From: an uncultured Planctomycetaceae bacterium
GTDB taxonomy: Bacteria > Planctomycetota > Planctomycetia > Planctomycetales > Planctomycetaceae
Direction: 5' to 3'
Assembly (NCBI GenBank): GCA_903921605.1
Contig: CAIXQV010000292.1
Coordinates: 1 to 15,453 of the forward strand
Length of the DNA stretch: 15,453 nt
This document shows positions 1 through 7,644 of the stretch, in pieces. Numbering within the stretch: the stretch's first letter is position 1; each line of letters starts with the position of its first letter. The notes beneath the pieces are model-generated. The model searched no databases, was not told the origin of the DNA, and was given only the letters and a program-made list of their open reading frames with translations. Both the position numbers and the translations under genes were made by a program.

Positions 1-137
1 CCATCTATGTTCATTGTCGATCTGGCGGTCGAGTGCTGATGTTTGCCGAAATTGCTCAGAACAAAGGCTATGACATTCGACCGCTGAAAGCGGGCTACGA
101 TCGACTTATAGAAGCAGGCTTCAAGAAGGCAGAGTGA
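1..137 (+). CDS. Rhodanese-like domain protein, C-terminal end (partial)
   Basis: The first 137 bases hold the last 44 codons of a gene that begins outside the window. The reading frame starts at base 3 and ends in TGA. It contains HCRSGGR, the active-site loop of rhodanese domains (CRxGxR, with the cysteine carrying persulfide), followed by a helix and the closing pattern LKAGYDRLIEAGF, which resembles the usual 'L-x-GG-x-x-x-W-x-x-AG' end of rhodanese folds. A cysteine-phosphatase-like fold of the DUF442/BLH type is the main alternative, because it uses a similar HCxxG loop. Full length and any partner domain cannot be judged. An intrinsic terminator follows at about 100 bases. Confidence 0.7.
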   Translation, partial: IYVHCRSGGRVLMFAEIAQNKGYDIRPLKAGYDRLIEAGFKKAE

Positions 138-235
138 ATGCCACCGCGTGCATTCAGCACTGGTTTGCTTGCAGTTCGATGTGACCGAGCCTGACCGTCA
201 GTGAAGTCGTTGATTTCCGTGTGGCGGAAATATCT

Positions 236-284
236 AACCCGCACTCCCCTGCAAAACAAATGCAGCGGAAGTGCGGGTTTTTCC
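236..284 (+). terminator. Intrinsic terminator after the rhodanese-like gene
   Basis: A near-perfect hairpin pairs AACCCGCACT (236-245) with AGTGCGGGTT (270-279), and the stem is extended by CTGC/GCAG nearer the loop. It is followed by a run of T. It lies about 100 bases after the stop codon at 137 and before the pseudopilin gene, so it separates these two transcription units. Confidence 0.8.
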
Positions 285-402
285 ATTTGATGGAGCGGTC
301 TTGATACCTGAGGGAATACGACTACGGTGACGACTCGCACAAATACTCCGCCGGACAGGTACAATCCGGAATAAACGTCACCCTAATGGAACATAGACGG
401 TC

Positions 403-447
403 AAGATTTTTGTATTGAAATCTTTTTTTTTCCGCAAGATGCGGAAA
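403..447 (+). promoter_or_regulatory. Overlapping hairpins with T-tract in the pseudopilin leader
   Basis: Two stems of 7 bp each share the T-tract. The first (403-424) is followed by seven further T residues, as in a weak terminator. The second (429-447) uses the last Ts in its own stem, so forming it would remove part of the U-tail of the first. This could act as a small attenuator in the leader of the pseudopilin transcript, or be chance in A/T-rich DNA. Confidence 0.25.
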
Positions 448-564
448 TTCAACCTACTGTTCCGTTGTCGAATGACACCAAACACTCACCAACACCATGA
501 ACGACAGCTTGAAATGGTGACTTCGACCCGTGTCGTCTTCACAAGTCTCACAGGAGCGCCTCCG

Positions 565-972
565 ATGTACGTCGCAAAGAAACGCAGTGGCTTCACACTG
601 ATTGAACTGGTAATTGTGGTCCTTGTTCTCGGCATTATTGCTGCTGTTGCAGCTCCTAAACTTTTTGACGTAACAACAGACGCTCGAGAGAACGGAACTC
701 GACAGTCACTGACAACGATTCGGAACGCCATTGAGCTATATCGGGCGACAAGCGGCTCTTATCCTCCGGCCACAACGCTGGCGACATCACTGCGATCCTC
801 GCTGCAGGGCGGAACATTTCCTTCACCGCAGGTTGGCACTCATGTCGATGACAACAGCGTACGAAGCTTCACAGGGACGTTCACTGTCAGTGGCCCAAAC
901 GGCTGGGCATACAACCAGACCACGGGTGAGTTCTACCTGAACGATCCGAACTCTGAATATTCTGCATGGTAG
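565..972 (+). CDS. Type II secretion/type IV pilus pseudopilin (GspG/H-like)
   Basis: The product is a 135-residue prepilin. ATG at 565 is chosen because AGGAG lies 8 bases upstream and because it gives a normal short leader, MYVAKKRSG. The leader is followed by FTLIELV and a hydrophobic stretch (about residues 10-32), the classic class III signal cut by prepilin peptidase between G9 and F10. The glutamate at mature position 5 is present. The rest has the short GspG-like layout: an amphipathic helix with ELYRATSGSYP, then a glycine/aspartate-rich end with GWAYNQTTGEFYLND, typical of small pseudopilins. It would assemble into a periplasmic pseudopilus driven by an ATPase and platform protein such as those encoded at 3530-6558. 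It has its own terminator, so it is probably monocistronic. The exact pilin subclass is uncertain. Confidence 0.88.
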   Translation: MYVAKKRSGFTLIELVIVVLVLGIIAAVAAPKLFDVTTDARENGTRQSLTTIRNAIELYRATSGSYPPATTLATSLRSSLQGGTFPSPQVGTHVDDNSVRSFTGTFTVSGPNGWAYNQTTGEFYLNDPNSEYSAW

Positions 973-1000
973 TGTCTACGGCCAACATGATAGAAAATCT

Positions 1001-1038
1001 GGACGCGAACCGTGATCGGTTCGCGTCCTTCTTTTTTG
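1001..1038 (+). terminator. Strong intrinsic terminator after the pseudopilin gene
   Basis: A perfect 12-bp stem pairs GGACGCGAACCG (1001-1012) with CGGTTCGCGTCC (1017-1028). The loop is TGAT, and TTCTTTTTT follows. It lies 28 bases after the stop codon. Confidence 0.95.
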
Positions 1039-1157
1039 ATGTCTGCCAGCGAATGGATTCCGCAGAAACCTGCGTTCAGCCCTTCATGTTGCAAAATGTG
1101 AACTAGAGTTGATCAGGAGCAGCATTGCGCAGGAGCCCGGAGCCATCTTCTTTGTAC

Positions 1158-1171
1158 GACCGTGCGGTCGA
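1158..1171. promoter_or_regulatory. Palindrome in front of the response regulator start
   Basis: CGACC-GTGC-GGTCG forms a perfect 14-base inverted repeat immediately before the ATG at 1177. It could be an operator or an mRNA hairpin near the start codon. Its function is not known. Confidence 0.3.
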
Positions 1172-1176
1172 GCCAT

Positions 1177-1620
1177 ATGTCCAATCAACGTCTTAGGACC
1201 CGGCAAGTGAAACCCTATCGAGTCATCGTTGCTGAAGACAACCGCGTTTTACAGGATGTCATACGGTTCAACCTGGCACGGGCTGGCTTTGAAGTCAGAA
1301 CTGCCGTGGAAGGCGCACAGGCACTTCGACTCCTTGAGGAGCAACCGGCGGACGTGCTGGTCACCGACTGCCAGATGCCCGGAATGTCGGGGCTTGAGCT
1401 TTGTGCAGCGATTCGAAGTCACGCGATTTACAGCAATCTTCCGATCCTCTTTTGCTCAGCCAAGGGCCTTGAGATAGAGCCGGAAACACTCGAGAAACTT
1501 CGCTTGCCTGAAGTGCTGTGCAAACCATTCAGTCCTCGCTCACTTGTCGAAAAAGTTCAGGCTCTCGCTGAATCCCGATCCGAATCAGCTCCCTCAACAG
1601 TCACAGAATTAGTTCACTAA
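1177..1620 (+). CDS. Single-domain response regulator (CheY-like receiver)
   Basis: The product is 147 residues and consists almost only of one receiver domain. The acidic pair E20-D21 (VIVAEDN), the phosphoacceptor D64 in VLVTDCQMPG, the switch residue S94 in ILFCSAKG and the conserved K116-P117 (EVLCKPF) are all present, so it should be phosphorylated normally. There is no DNA-binding or enzymatic output domain, so it probably signals by protein contact. ATG at 1177 is preferred. A GTG at 1162 in the same frame would add five residues. Neither has a clear Shine-Dalgarno site. A palindrome, CGACCGTGCGGTCG, covers 1158-1171 just upstream. The histidine kinase gene begins 63 bases downstream and is the likely phosphodonor. 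Confidence 0.9.
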   Translation: MSNQRLRTRQVKPYRVIVAEDNRVLQDVIRFNLARAGFEVRTAVEGAQALRLLEEQPADVLVTDCQMPGMSGLELCAAIRSHAIYSNLPILFCSAKGLEIEPETLEKLRLPEVLCKPFSPRSLVEKVQALAESRSESAPSTVTELVH

Positions 1621-1683
1621 AAGTTGCCTCTGCCGTGCCCAGATTGATTCCAGGATAACTTCTTTTCTCAGGTAAGCCTTCCG

Positions 1684-3147
1684 GTGTCAGCAGCTTCCAT
1701 TAACAATTCAGGTAGCCCACTCCTGCGGAATGCAATCGCGCTTCATGCGGCATTTGGATTGACCGGCCTGTTGATCGCCGCCGGTTTCAGCAGCCTTGGC
1801 CAGGGATACGCAATCTGGCTCTTCAGCGCTCTGATGGCATTTATTCTGATTGGCAGCCGCCTGATGCAGAAACGACTGGCGACAAGCATTGAGATTGATC
1901 GCCGGCTCAATGAGCTTGCGGATTGCCACGAGATCAGGACCGAGTCACTAAGCCCGGTAATTGCCAGAGATCACGCAGCTCAGGGGTGGAATCGACTGGT
2001 CGAGACAGCCTTCGTACAACGCCTGCTGGATCAGGCAGATTCAAGTCTGCATGAATCTACAGAAACAGGCGACGATTCACTGATTAGTCGTATCGTTAAC
2101 ATTCTGAATGACGGACTGGTGGTTGCCGACAGTAGTGGCACTGTGCTTTGGCAGAATGATTCGCTGAACTCTCTTCTGCCCATCGACCACTCCGATGATG
2201 GCCAGCCTGGAATGTTGCGTTTTCATGAGTTCTTCCGGACGTTCGAGAATTTTGATGAGCAAATCGCAGCACTGACCGACACCAAAACCCTGGCGCCTGT
2301 CGCATTCGAAATGTACCGTGGTGAAACGACGAATGAAGGAGTGCTCCGCATTTCACGTCAGTGCATTGCGGAGAATGAGCGTTCGCACGGAGGAGCAACG
2401 TTTCTGTGGACCATTCGTGACGTGACACAGCAGAAATTGGCACTCGAGATGCGAGACTGCTTTGTATCCGCCGCGACCCATGAACTTCGCACACCTCTTT
2501 GCAATATTCGAGCCTACGCGGAAACTCTGATTGCCGCAGAAGAAATTAATGCCCAGGAAGAGCGCCAGTTCCTGAACGTTATCCTGTCGGAAGCCGGCCG
2601 ACTGGAACGCACGATCGACAATCTGCTGAACATCAGCCATATGCAGGCGGGTGGCATGACACTTGATCGCCACGAAACGCAAATCGAACGTCTGGTGAAT
2701 GAAGTTCAGGAGACGATTCGACCACTTTTCGAAAAGAAGACTCTGAACTTTGAAACGCTGGTACCGCCTCGCCTTCCAGACCTGAATGTCGACAAAAACA
2801 AACTCGCCGCTGCTCTCGTGAATCTGCTGGGAAATGCTATCAAGTACACACCGGATGGAGGATGTGTCCGACTGGAAGCAGAGTTTGAGGGCAACGAGGT
2901 TCGCTTTCATGTTGAAGATACCGGGATTGGCATTGCGGCAGAGGAAATACCTCGCCTCTTCGAAAGATTCTTTCGCAGCAACGATCCCCGCATTAATGAC
3001 ATTCAGGGAACCGGTCTGGGACTGGCTTTCTCCCATGATGTCGCGCGGCTCCACGGCGGTCGAATTGATGTGGCCAGTGAGTTAAACAAGGGGAGTCGCT
3101 TCTCACTCATTCTCCCGGCATCACTCGCTCGACTTACACCCAGTTAG
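1684..3147 (+). CDS. Membrane sensor histidine kinase with PAS-like domain
   Basis: The product is 487 residues. Two hydrophobic segments (about 16-38 and 41-59) anchor it in the inner membrane with almost no periplasmic loop, so the signal is probably membrane-borne or cytoplasmic. A PAS-like region (about 132-250) begins with ILNDGLVVADSSGTVLWQN. The HisKA dimerisation helix carries the phosphorylated histidine H266 in ATHELRTPL. The ATPase domain shows the N-box with N384 (LLGNAIKYTPDGG), the G1 box DTGIGI (412-417), the F-box FERFFR and the G2 box GTGLGLA (442-448). All catalytic boxes look intact. The start is GTG at 1684, since a stop at 1645 excludes upstream starts and no good ribosome site is visible. 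It lies between a receiver and a STAS gene, which suggests one signalling unit leading into the motor genes. Confidence 0.93.
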   Translation: MSAASINNSGSPLLRNAIALHAAFGLTGLLIAAGFSSLGQGYAIWLFSALMAFILIGSRLMQKRLATSIEIDRRLNELADCHEIRTESLSPVIARDHAAQGWNRLVETAFVQRLLDQADSSLHESTETGDDSLISRIVNILNDGLVVADSSGTVLWQNDSLNSLLPIDHSDDGQPGMLRFHEFFRTFENFDEQIAALTDTKTLAPVAFEMYRGETTNEGVLRISRQCIAENERSHGGATFLWTIRDVTQQKLALEMRDCFVSAATHELRTPLCNIRAYAETLIAAEEINAQEERQFLNVILSEAGRLERTIDNLLNISHMQAGGMTLDRHETQIERLVNEVQETIRPLFEKKTLNFETLVPPRLPDLNVDKNKLAAALVNLLGNAIKYTPDGGCVRLEAEFEGNEVRFHVEDTGIGIAAEEIPRLFERFFRSNDPRINDIQGTGLGLAFSHDVARLHGGRIDVASELNKGSRFSLILPASLARLTPS

Positions 3148-3194
3148 GCTTGCCAGAGCACTCAACACAATCACTCAACAGCAGTAGCAATACG

Positions 3195-3533
3195 ATGAGA
3201 TTCAGCTTCAGCAAACAAGGTGCTGTCAACGTGGTTCAGGTCGAAGGTGCGATGACCACCGCCGAACTGAAGCCATTGGCAGATGCTTTGAAAGGCAAAG
3301 TTGAACTCGGTCAGCCCAAACTACTGATGGACCTCGTGGCCGTTCCCACCGTCGACAGTGCAACTCTGGAGATGCTGATTGAGACTCAGGAAACATGTCG
3401 GCGTCGCGGTGGAGTACTGAAACTGACGGGCCTGAATCCGCTCTGTCGCGAAGTACTTGCAGTCACGGGTCTCGAACGTCGCTTCGAGTTCTTTGATAAC
3501 CAACTGACAGCCCTTGGGAGTTTCGCGACATGA
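3195..3533 (+). CDS. STAS-domain protein (anti-sigma-factor-antagonist type)
   Basis: The product is 112 residues from ATG 3195. A TTG at 3150, two bases after the kinase stop, would add 15 residues, but these are serine/asparagine-rich and do not look part of the fold. The STAS pattern is clear: a first strand with VNVVQVEGAMTT, then KLLMDLVAVPTVDSATLEMLI, where S55 sits at the site phosphorylated in SpoIIAA-type antagonists, then RRGGVLKLTGLNPLCREVLAVTGLERRFEFF. Such proteins usually act in partner-switching with a serine kinase. No HPK-type anti-sigma kinase is encoded in the window, so the partner is unknown. The stop overlaps the next start as ATGA (3530-3533), pointing to translational coupling with the assembly ATPase. 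Confidence 0.85.
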   Translation: MRFSFSKQGAVNVVQVEGAMTTAELKPLADALKGKVELGQPKLLMDLVAVPTVDSATLEMLIETQETCRRRGGVLKLTGLNPLCREVLAVTGLERRFEFFDNQLTALGSFAT

Positions 3534-5311
3534 TGAACTCCGTTTCTCAAATGCCCCATCGCCGAAGTTCAGATCGTCGCGGAAGAACTGGATCGACCTT
3601 ACCAGCCGAATCCGCTGACAACTCTGCCAATGTACCGCTCGGCGAAGCATTGGTGGCCGCCGGGCTGATTCGACGCGAAGATCTCGAAGGATCATTGACT
3701 CGTCAGACATCGTCACGACGTCGTTTAGGTGAACTGCTGATCGAAATGGGACTGATCGACGAGGATCGGCTGCTGCCGTTTCTCGGCCGACGCCTGGGCC
3801 TGCCCGGAACTCGCCTGCGTGAAGGCATGGTTGATCCGGCAGTCGTGCGGGAAATTCCTCGCAACATCGCTGAGCGTCTGTGCGTGCTGGCGATGTTTCG
3901 AGTCCATCGAACGCTGACCGTGGCCATGGCAGATCCTCAGAATCTGCTGCAGATCGATGAACTGGAACGCCTGACGGGATGTCGCGTCAACCCGGTTCTT
4001 GCGTTGCGAACAACGATTGAGAAATTTCTGCCTCGGTGCTATGAAGAAGACTATCGCGTCGACGACGTGACGGCTGGCATCGAAGAAAACGCCGTCGAAG
4101 TTCAATCGGACGTGGTACGTGTCGACCTTGATACGGTCGCCGACCAGGCCGACGGCAGTCCGATCATCAGTCTCGTGAATTACATTCTGGTCCACGCAAT
4201 TCGCCAGGGTGTGAGCGACATTCATATCGAAGCAGGTCGGAAGCACTCGTCCGTGCGCTTTCGCGTTGACGGTCAACTGCGCGAAGTTCTACGACCTCGC
4301 AGTGATTTTCATGCGGCTCTTGTTTCGCGAATTAAGGTCATGGCGAGAATGGATATCGCCGAGCATCGTCGTCCTCAGGACGGACGCGTGCATGTGATTA
4401 TCGAAGGCAAAGAAATCGACCTGCGTGCCTCAACACTGCCAACTGTACTTGGCGAAAAGATGGTGCTGCGAGTTCTGGACAGCAGCAACATTTCATTTCG
4501 TCTGGCGGATCTGGGAGTCCCTCCGCTTCAATTGAAGCTCATTGAAGGCATGATGCACAGACCTCACGGACTGGTACTGGTCACGGGGCCAACCGGCAGC
4601 GGAAAAACAACCACTCTTTACTCCGCACTCGAACTCATCAAAAGCGTACGGACCAACATCGTTACTGTTGAAGATCCTGTTGAGTACTCACTGGAACTTG
4701 TTAATCAGGTTCATGCGGCTCAAGGTAGTCCGATCACATTCGCCAGTGCTCTCCGTGCGATTCTGCGTCAGGACCCGGACGTGATTATGATCGGGGAAAT
4801 TCGAGATGCGGAAACTGCCGAGATTGCGATTCAGGCGGCTCTGACCGGGCATCTTGTCCTGAGTACTCTGCACACCAACGACAGCGCCGGGGCCATCACC
4901 CGTCTCCGCGACATGGGTATTGCCATGTACAAGATCTCGGCCGCGTTGATTGGTGTCGTAGCACAGCGACTTGTTCGAAACGCCTGCCCCAAATGCAAAA
5001 CCAACTACTATCCAACCGCTGAGGTTTTGGATCGCCTGTCGTATCGCGGTGATCGTCGTCGTCAGTTTGTGCGTGGCGAAGGTTGCCCAAACTGCTTCGA
5101 CACCGGGTTTCGAGGACGTACCGGAATCTACGAAGTTCTCTCAGTCACATCTGAACTCCGCGATCTGATGACTCCCGACCTGAACAGCCAGGATGTGCGA
5201 CGCTGGTACCAGTCGAAAGGCGGACAACTTCTGATTGATCAGGGGGTCGCTCTCGCCGAAAAGGGAATCACAAGTCCGGATGAAATCCTCCGCGTTGCGG
5301 GAGTTGACTGA
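3530..5311 (+). CDS. Type II secretion/type IV pilus assembly ATPase (GspE/PilB family)
   Basis: The product is 593 residues, the usual size for the family, and acts at the cytoplasmic face of the inner membrane. After a basic, poorly structured tail (1-35), an MshEN/T2SSE N-terminal domain (about 36-170) carries LGEALVAAGLI and LGELLIEMGLI. The motor domain has Walker A GPTGSGKT (353-360), the Asp box VEDPVEY (380-386), Walker B with DPDVIMIGEIRD (415-426) and a histidine box STLHTND (445-451). A four-cysteine zinc site is complete at C486, C489, C519 and C522. ATG 3530 overlaps the STAS stop, and a second ATG at 3533 is equally possible. The stop overlaps the platform gene start by one base. 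GspE and PilB cannot be told apart with confidence from this gene alone. Confidence 0.95.
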   Translation: MMNSVSQMPHRRSSDRRGRTGSTLPAESADNSANVPLGEALVAAGLIRREDLEGSLTRQTSSRRRLGELLIEMGLIDEDRLLPFLGRRLGLPGTRLREGMVDPAVVREIPRNIAERLCVLAMFRVHRTLTVAMADPQNLLQIDELERLTGCRVNPVLALRTTIEKFLPRCYEEDYRVDDVTAGIEENAVEVQSDVVRVDLDTVADQADGSPIISLVNYILVHAIRQGVSDIHIEAGRKHSSVRFRVDGQLREVLRPRSDFHAALVSRIKVMARMDIAEHRRPQDGRVHVIIEGKEIDLRASTLPTVLGEKMVLRVLDSSNISFRLADLGVPPLQLKLIEGMMHRPHGLVLVTGPTGSGKTTTLYSALELIKSVRTNIVTVEDPVEYSLELVNQVHAAQGSPITFASALRAILRQDPDVIMIGEIRDAETAEIAIQAALTGHLVLSTLHTNDSAGAITRLRDMGIAMYKISAALIGVVAQRLVRNACPKCKTNYYPTAEVLDRLSYRGDRRRQFVRGEGCPNCFDTGFRGRTGIYEVLSVTSELRDLMTPDLNSQDVRRWYQSKGGQLLIDQGVALAEKGITSPDEILRVAGVD

Positions 5312-6558
5312 TGTCAATGGACTTCGCTTACACGGCACGACGGATCGATGGCACCTCCAGTACGGGGTCACTTCAGGCAGAGTCGCTTCAGGAAGCACGA
5401 CAGTTGCTGAAGCAACAGGGCCTCTTTGTTCTCGCCCTGAACGCAGCCGGACGGACCGCCGTCACAGAAGCTGTTGCGGCAACGACAGCGGTGTCTTCCG
5501 GCCTGTTCGCGAAGAACCGTGTCACTCGTAATGACATCATGATGCTGACTTCGCAGCTTGCGATCATGAGCCAGTCCGGAGTGGAACTGGCAGAGTCCAT
5601 TGAAAATCTTGCCACAACAACAACGAATCCCAAACTGGCCGAGACTCTTCGCGGCGTCAACACGGCACTGGAAGAAGGGATTCAGTTATCAGCCGCCCTG
5701 CGAGCTTACCCGAGAATCTTTGATGAAGTCTTCGTCTCGGCCATTAAGGCGGGTGAAGCATCGGGACGCATGACGCAGGTTCTTCAACGCCTGTCGACGA
5801 TGCTGCGAAACGAAGAACGTATGCGGTCCGCCATTCGAGGTGCGTTGGCCTACCCAGCGGTACTGCTGGTGATTGCTTTCGCGGTGCTGTTCGCCGTTGT
5901 GTTCTTTGTGCTGCCGCAGTTCTCACAGGTTTTCAAAGATATTGGGCTCGTTCCACCAGCGACAACCGCAGCATTGCTGGCAGTCGGCTCCTTCATTCGT
6001 GAGCGATTCATTCTGTGTTTTCTTGGCAGTGGTGCAGCCATTGTCGGAGCCGCATTGTTTGTCAAGACACCAACATTCCACAAACTCTTCGATAAGATCT
6101 GGCTGAATAGCCTTGTGACAAGATCAGCCGCACGAAGCCTCGCCACCGGGCGTGTGTTTCGGCTGCTGGGGATGATGCTAAGCAGTGGAATTCCTTTGTT
6201 GGAATCTCTGCAGCTATGTGCCAGATCCGTCTCCAGCCTGCAGTTCCGTGATCTCATGGATACGCTGGAGAAGGAAGTAACTCTCGGACACATGGTCGGG
6301 CCAATTATGGCTCGGTGCCACTTTCTTCCGCCCGGTGCCGCTCAGATGGTGATCACCGCAGAACGCAGCGGCAAGCTCAGTGAAGTCTTTGACCTTATCG
6401 GCGTCCACTTCGAAGAGGACGGTGAGCGTCAATTGAAAGATCTGGTCAAACTTCTGGAGCCCGCCGTAATTGTGGTAATGGGCGTGCTTGTCGGATTTAT
6501 TGTTGCCAGCGTGATGCTGCCTCTGCTGGAATTCTCAAGTGCCTCCAGCCATCGGTAG
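5311..6558 (+). CDS. Type II secretion/type IV pilus inner-membrane platform protein (GspF/PilC family)
   Basis: The product is 415 residues with the family's duplicated T2SSF layout. A short cytoplasmic N-domain (about 1-45, with AESLQEARQLLKQQG) is followed by the first T2SSF repeat (about 73-205), ending in a membrane helix at about 181-203 and the LPQFSQVF motif. A second membrane segment lies near 233-252. The second repeat (about 278-405) ends in a helix at about 381-406 followed by LPLLEF. The repeats share 'S-Q-L-A-x-M-x-x-S-G-x-x-L' and 'GMMLSSGIPLLESL', as expected. It couples the ATPase encoded just upstream (TGATG overlap at 5309-5313) to pseudopilin polymerisation. No secretin, prepilin peptidase or further pseudopilin gene follows. 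The next gene is convergent. Confidence 0.95.
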   Translation: MSMDFAYTARRIDGTSSTGSLQAESLQEARQLLKQQGLFVLALNAAGRTAVTEAVAATTAVSSGLFAKNRVTRNDIMMLTSQLAIMSQSGVELAESIENLATTTTNPKLAETLRGVNTALEEGIQLSAALRAYPRIFDEVFVSAIKAGEASGRMTQVLQRLSTMLRNEERMRSAIRGALAYPAVLLVIAFAVLFAVVFFVLPQFSQVFKDIGLVPPATTAALLAVGSFIRERFILCFLGSGAAIVGAALFVKTPTFHKLFDKIWLNSLVTRSAARSLATGRVFRLLGMMLSSGIPLLESLQLCARSVSSLQFRDLMDTLEKEVTLGHMVGPIMARCHFLPPGAAQMVITAERSGKLSEVFDLIGVHFEEDGERQLKDLVKLLEPAVIVVMGVLVGFIVASVMLPLLEFSSASSHR

Positions 6559-6605
6559 TCTCGCCACATCTGAGGAAATCGCGAGCTCAAGCTTCAGACT
6601 CCTCG

Positions 6606-6643
6606 AAAAACAAAAAAACGCCCGACCTATTCCAGATCGGGCG
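6606..6643 (-). terminator. Intrinsic terminator of the cysteine-repeat gene
   Basis: CGCCCGA (6619-6625) pairs with TCGGGCG (6637-6643). On the - strand the stem is followed by GTTTTTTTGTTTTT (plus-strand A tracts 6606-6618). It therefore terminates the gene at 6674-7444. On the + strand no T-run follows, so it does not obviously serve the GspF-type gene. Confidence 0.85.
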
Positions 6644-6673
6644 TGTCGTAAGTTGTCTTTCTGAAAACCGCTC

Positions 6674-7444
6674 TTAGAACCGAGCAACACTTCCGCCTGA
6701 GTTCGCTGGAGCCTCAAGAGACCGTCTTGAAGGACGGTTCCATTCGTTCGAGTTCATCCTTGAGCGAGGATCGTTTCCGAAGTACTCGTTTCGTAGATTC
6801 AGATCATTCTGGCGGTATCGTGAGCTGAACGCGTCGTCCAGCGGTGCCAGCACAGGTCGTGATGTTTGCTGTGTCCAACCGCCACGATCATCGAATTCAT
6901 CGGCTCTTCGGTATGGGTCAGCAAGACCTGTTCGGGAACTGCGTGGTGACCAGCCTGCCTGCGCTCCCACTGGGTATCGGTTATTCGTGTAGGAACCTGC
7001 GTTGCAGTTTCCGTTCGGGCAATTTCCTCCACGATAGGCACCGGTGAGGCAAGCACCGGTCGTACACTGTCCATCCACACAGCAACCATTCGGACAATTC
7101 CCATTCGCACAAGCTCCGTTCAGACACTGACCATTGGGGCAAGCCCCGGTCGAACATTGCCCATTGGGACAGTTCGGCGTCGCTCCACGATAGCCCGTCG
7201 AGCAATTGCCGTTGGGGCAGTTCGGATCATATCCGGTTTGGCGATAACCATAGTTGCTCGATACGTTTCGCATTCCAGTCGAGCGAGCCCCTGACCACTG
7301 TTGAGGCATAGGCAGCCCAAACAATCCCCGGTTGGGAGCGGCATTGTAGCCTGTGTTAAATCGAGGATCGGCAGCCGCAGCCGTGAACGAACGTGACATC
7401 AGAACAAGATAAAGACTGGCAGTGAGCAGAGTTGAGATCTTCAT
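6674..7444 (-). CDS. Secreted cysteine-rich pentapeptide-repeat protein, unknown function
   Basis: The product is 256 residues. An N-terminal signal peptide (about 1-24, hydrophobic core followed by FTAAAA) predicts export. The centre (residues 76-147) is a cysteine repeat of the form C-x-x-G-x. Cysteines sit at 92, 97, 102, 107, 112, 117, 122, 127 and 132, exactly every five residues. One extra cysteine is at 121, and flanking pairs are at 76/81 and 142/147 (CPNGNC, CPNGQC). The C-terminal third is rich in Arg, Asn, Asp and Ser and looks disordered. No enzyme motif was seen. A sequence AAAGGAA precedes the ATG by about 11 bases. The gene is convergent to the platform gene. A wall, matrix or metal-binding role is possible but unproven. 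Confidence 0.75.
   Translation of the reverse strand: MKISTLLTASLYLVLMSRSFTAAAADPRFNTGYNAAPNRGLFGLPMPQQWSGARSTGMRNVSSNYGYRQTGYDPNCPNGNCSTGYRGATPNCPNGQCSTGACPNGQCLNGACANGNCPNGCCVDGQCTTGACLTGAYRGGNCPNGNCNAGSYTNNRYPVGAQAGWSPRSSRTGLADPYRRADEFDDRGGWTQQTSRPVLAPLDDAFSSRYRQNDLNLRNEYFGNDPRSRMNSNEWNRPSRRSLEAPANSGGSVARF
7004..7219 (-). repeat. DNA repeat encoding CxxGx pentapeptides
   Basis: The codons for residues 76-147 of the secreted protein form an irregular 15-bp tandem repeat, strongest over residues 92-136. Third positions vary, which suggests the amino-acid pattern is kept by selection rather than being a very recent slippage product. Confidence 0.7.
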
Positions 7445-7644
7445 AACAGCACCATTCCTTTGTAGAAAACAGATTGAGAATTCAGGCTGTCAAATTCCGC
7501 GATCGTCGGATGTTGGCTGCCACCGAACTCGTCTCGAGTCCAAACCAGAAACGTTCGGTTCATGCTTTAAATGAATTGCGAAGAACGTGCCACGACCTCT
7601 ACAAAATGTGTTTGCCGCGTTTTTCGCTTTAGTCGGATCAAAAG

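Larger units (their letters stand above)
138..564. other. Intergenic region upstream of the pseudopilin gene
   Basis: There is no supported gene here. It holds the terminator at 236-284 and, further on, two mutually close hairpins. AAGATTT (403-409) pairs with AAATCTT (418-424) and is followed by a T run to 431. TTTCCGC (429-435) pairs with GCGGAAA (441-447). The first resembles a weak A/T-rich terminator. An open frame runs into the pseudopilin gene from about 415, but its first 50 codons do not look like part of that protein. Confidence 0.5.

Noticed and set aside
415..564. Upstream extension of the pseudopilin frame
   Set aside because: It would bury the prepilin leader behind 50 unrelated residues. 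ATG 565 has a good ribosome site and gives a normal leader.
486..731. Minus-strand open frame opposite the pseudopilin
   Set aside because: It lies antisense to the conserved pilin signal and helix. No start signal or family match.
2353..3054. Long minus-strand open frame (233 codons) opposite the histidine kinase
   Set aside because: The opposite frame encodes all kinase boxes with clear family sequence. The antisense translation matches no family and has no ribosome site.
3725..4276. Minus-strand open frame of 183 codons opposite the assembly ATPase
   Set aside because: It is a shadow of the highly conserved ATPase coding frame, with no signal of its own.
7004..7219. CRISPR-like array in the repeated DNA of the cysteine-rich gene
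   Set aside because: The 15-bp periodicity is coding (CxxGx codons) with no spacers or cas genes.
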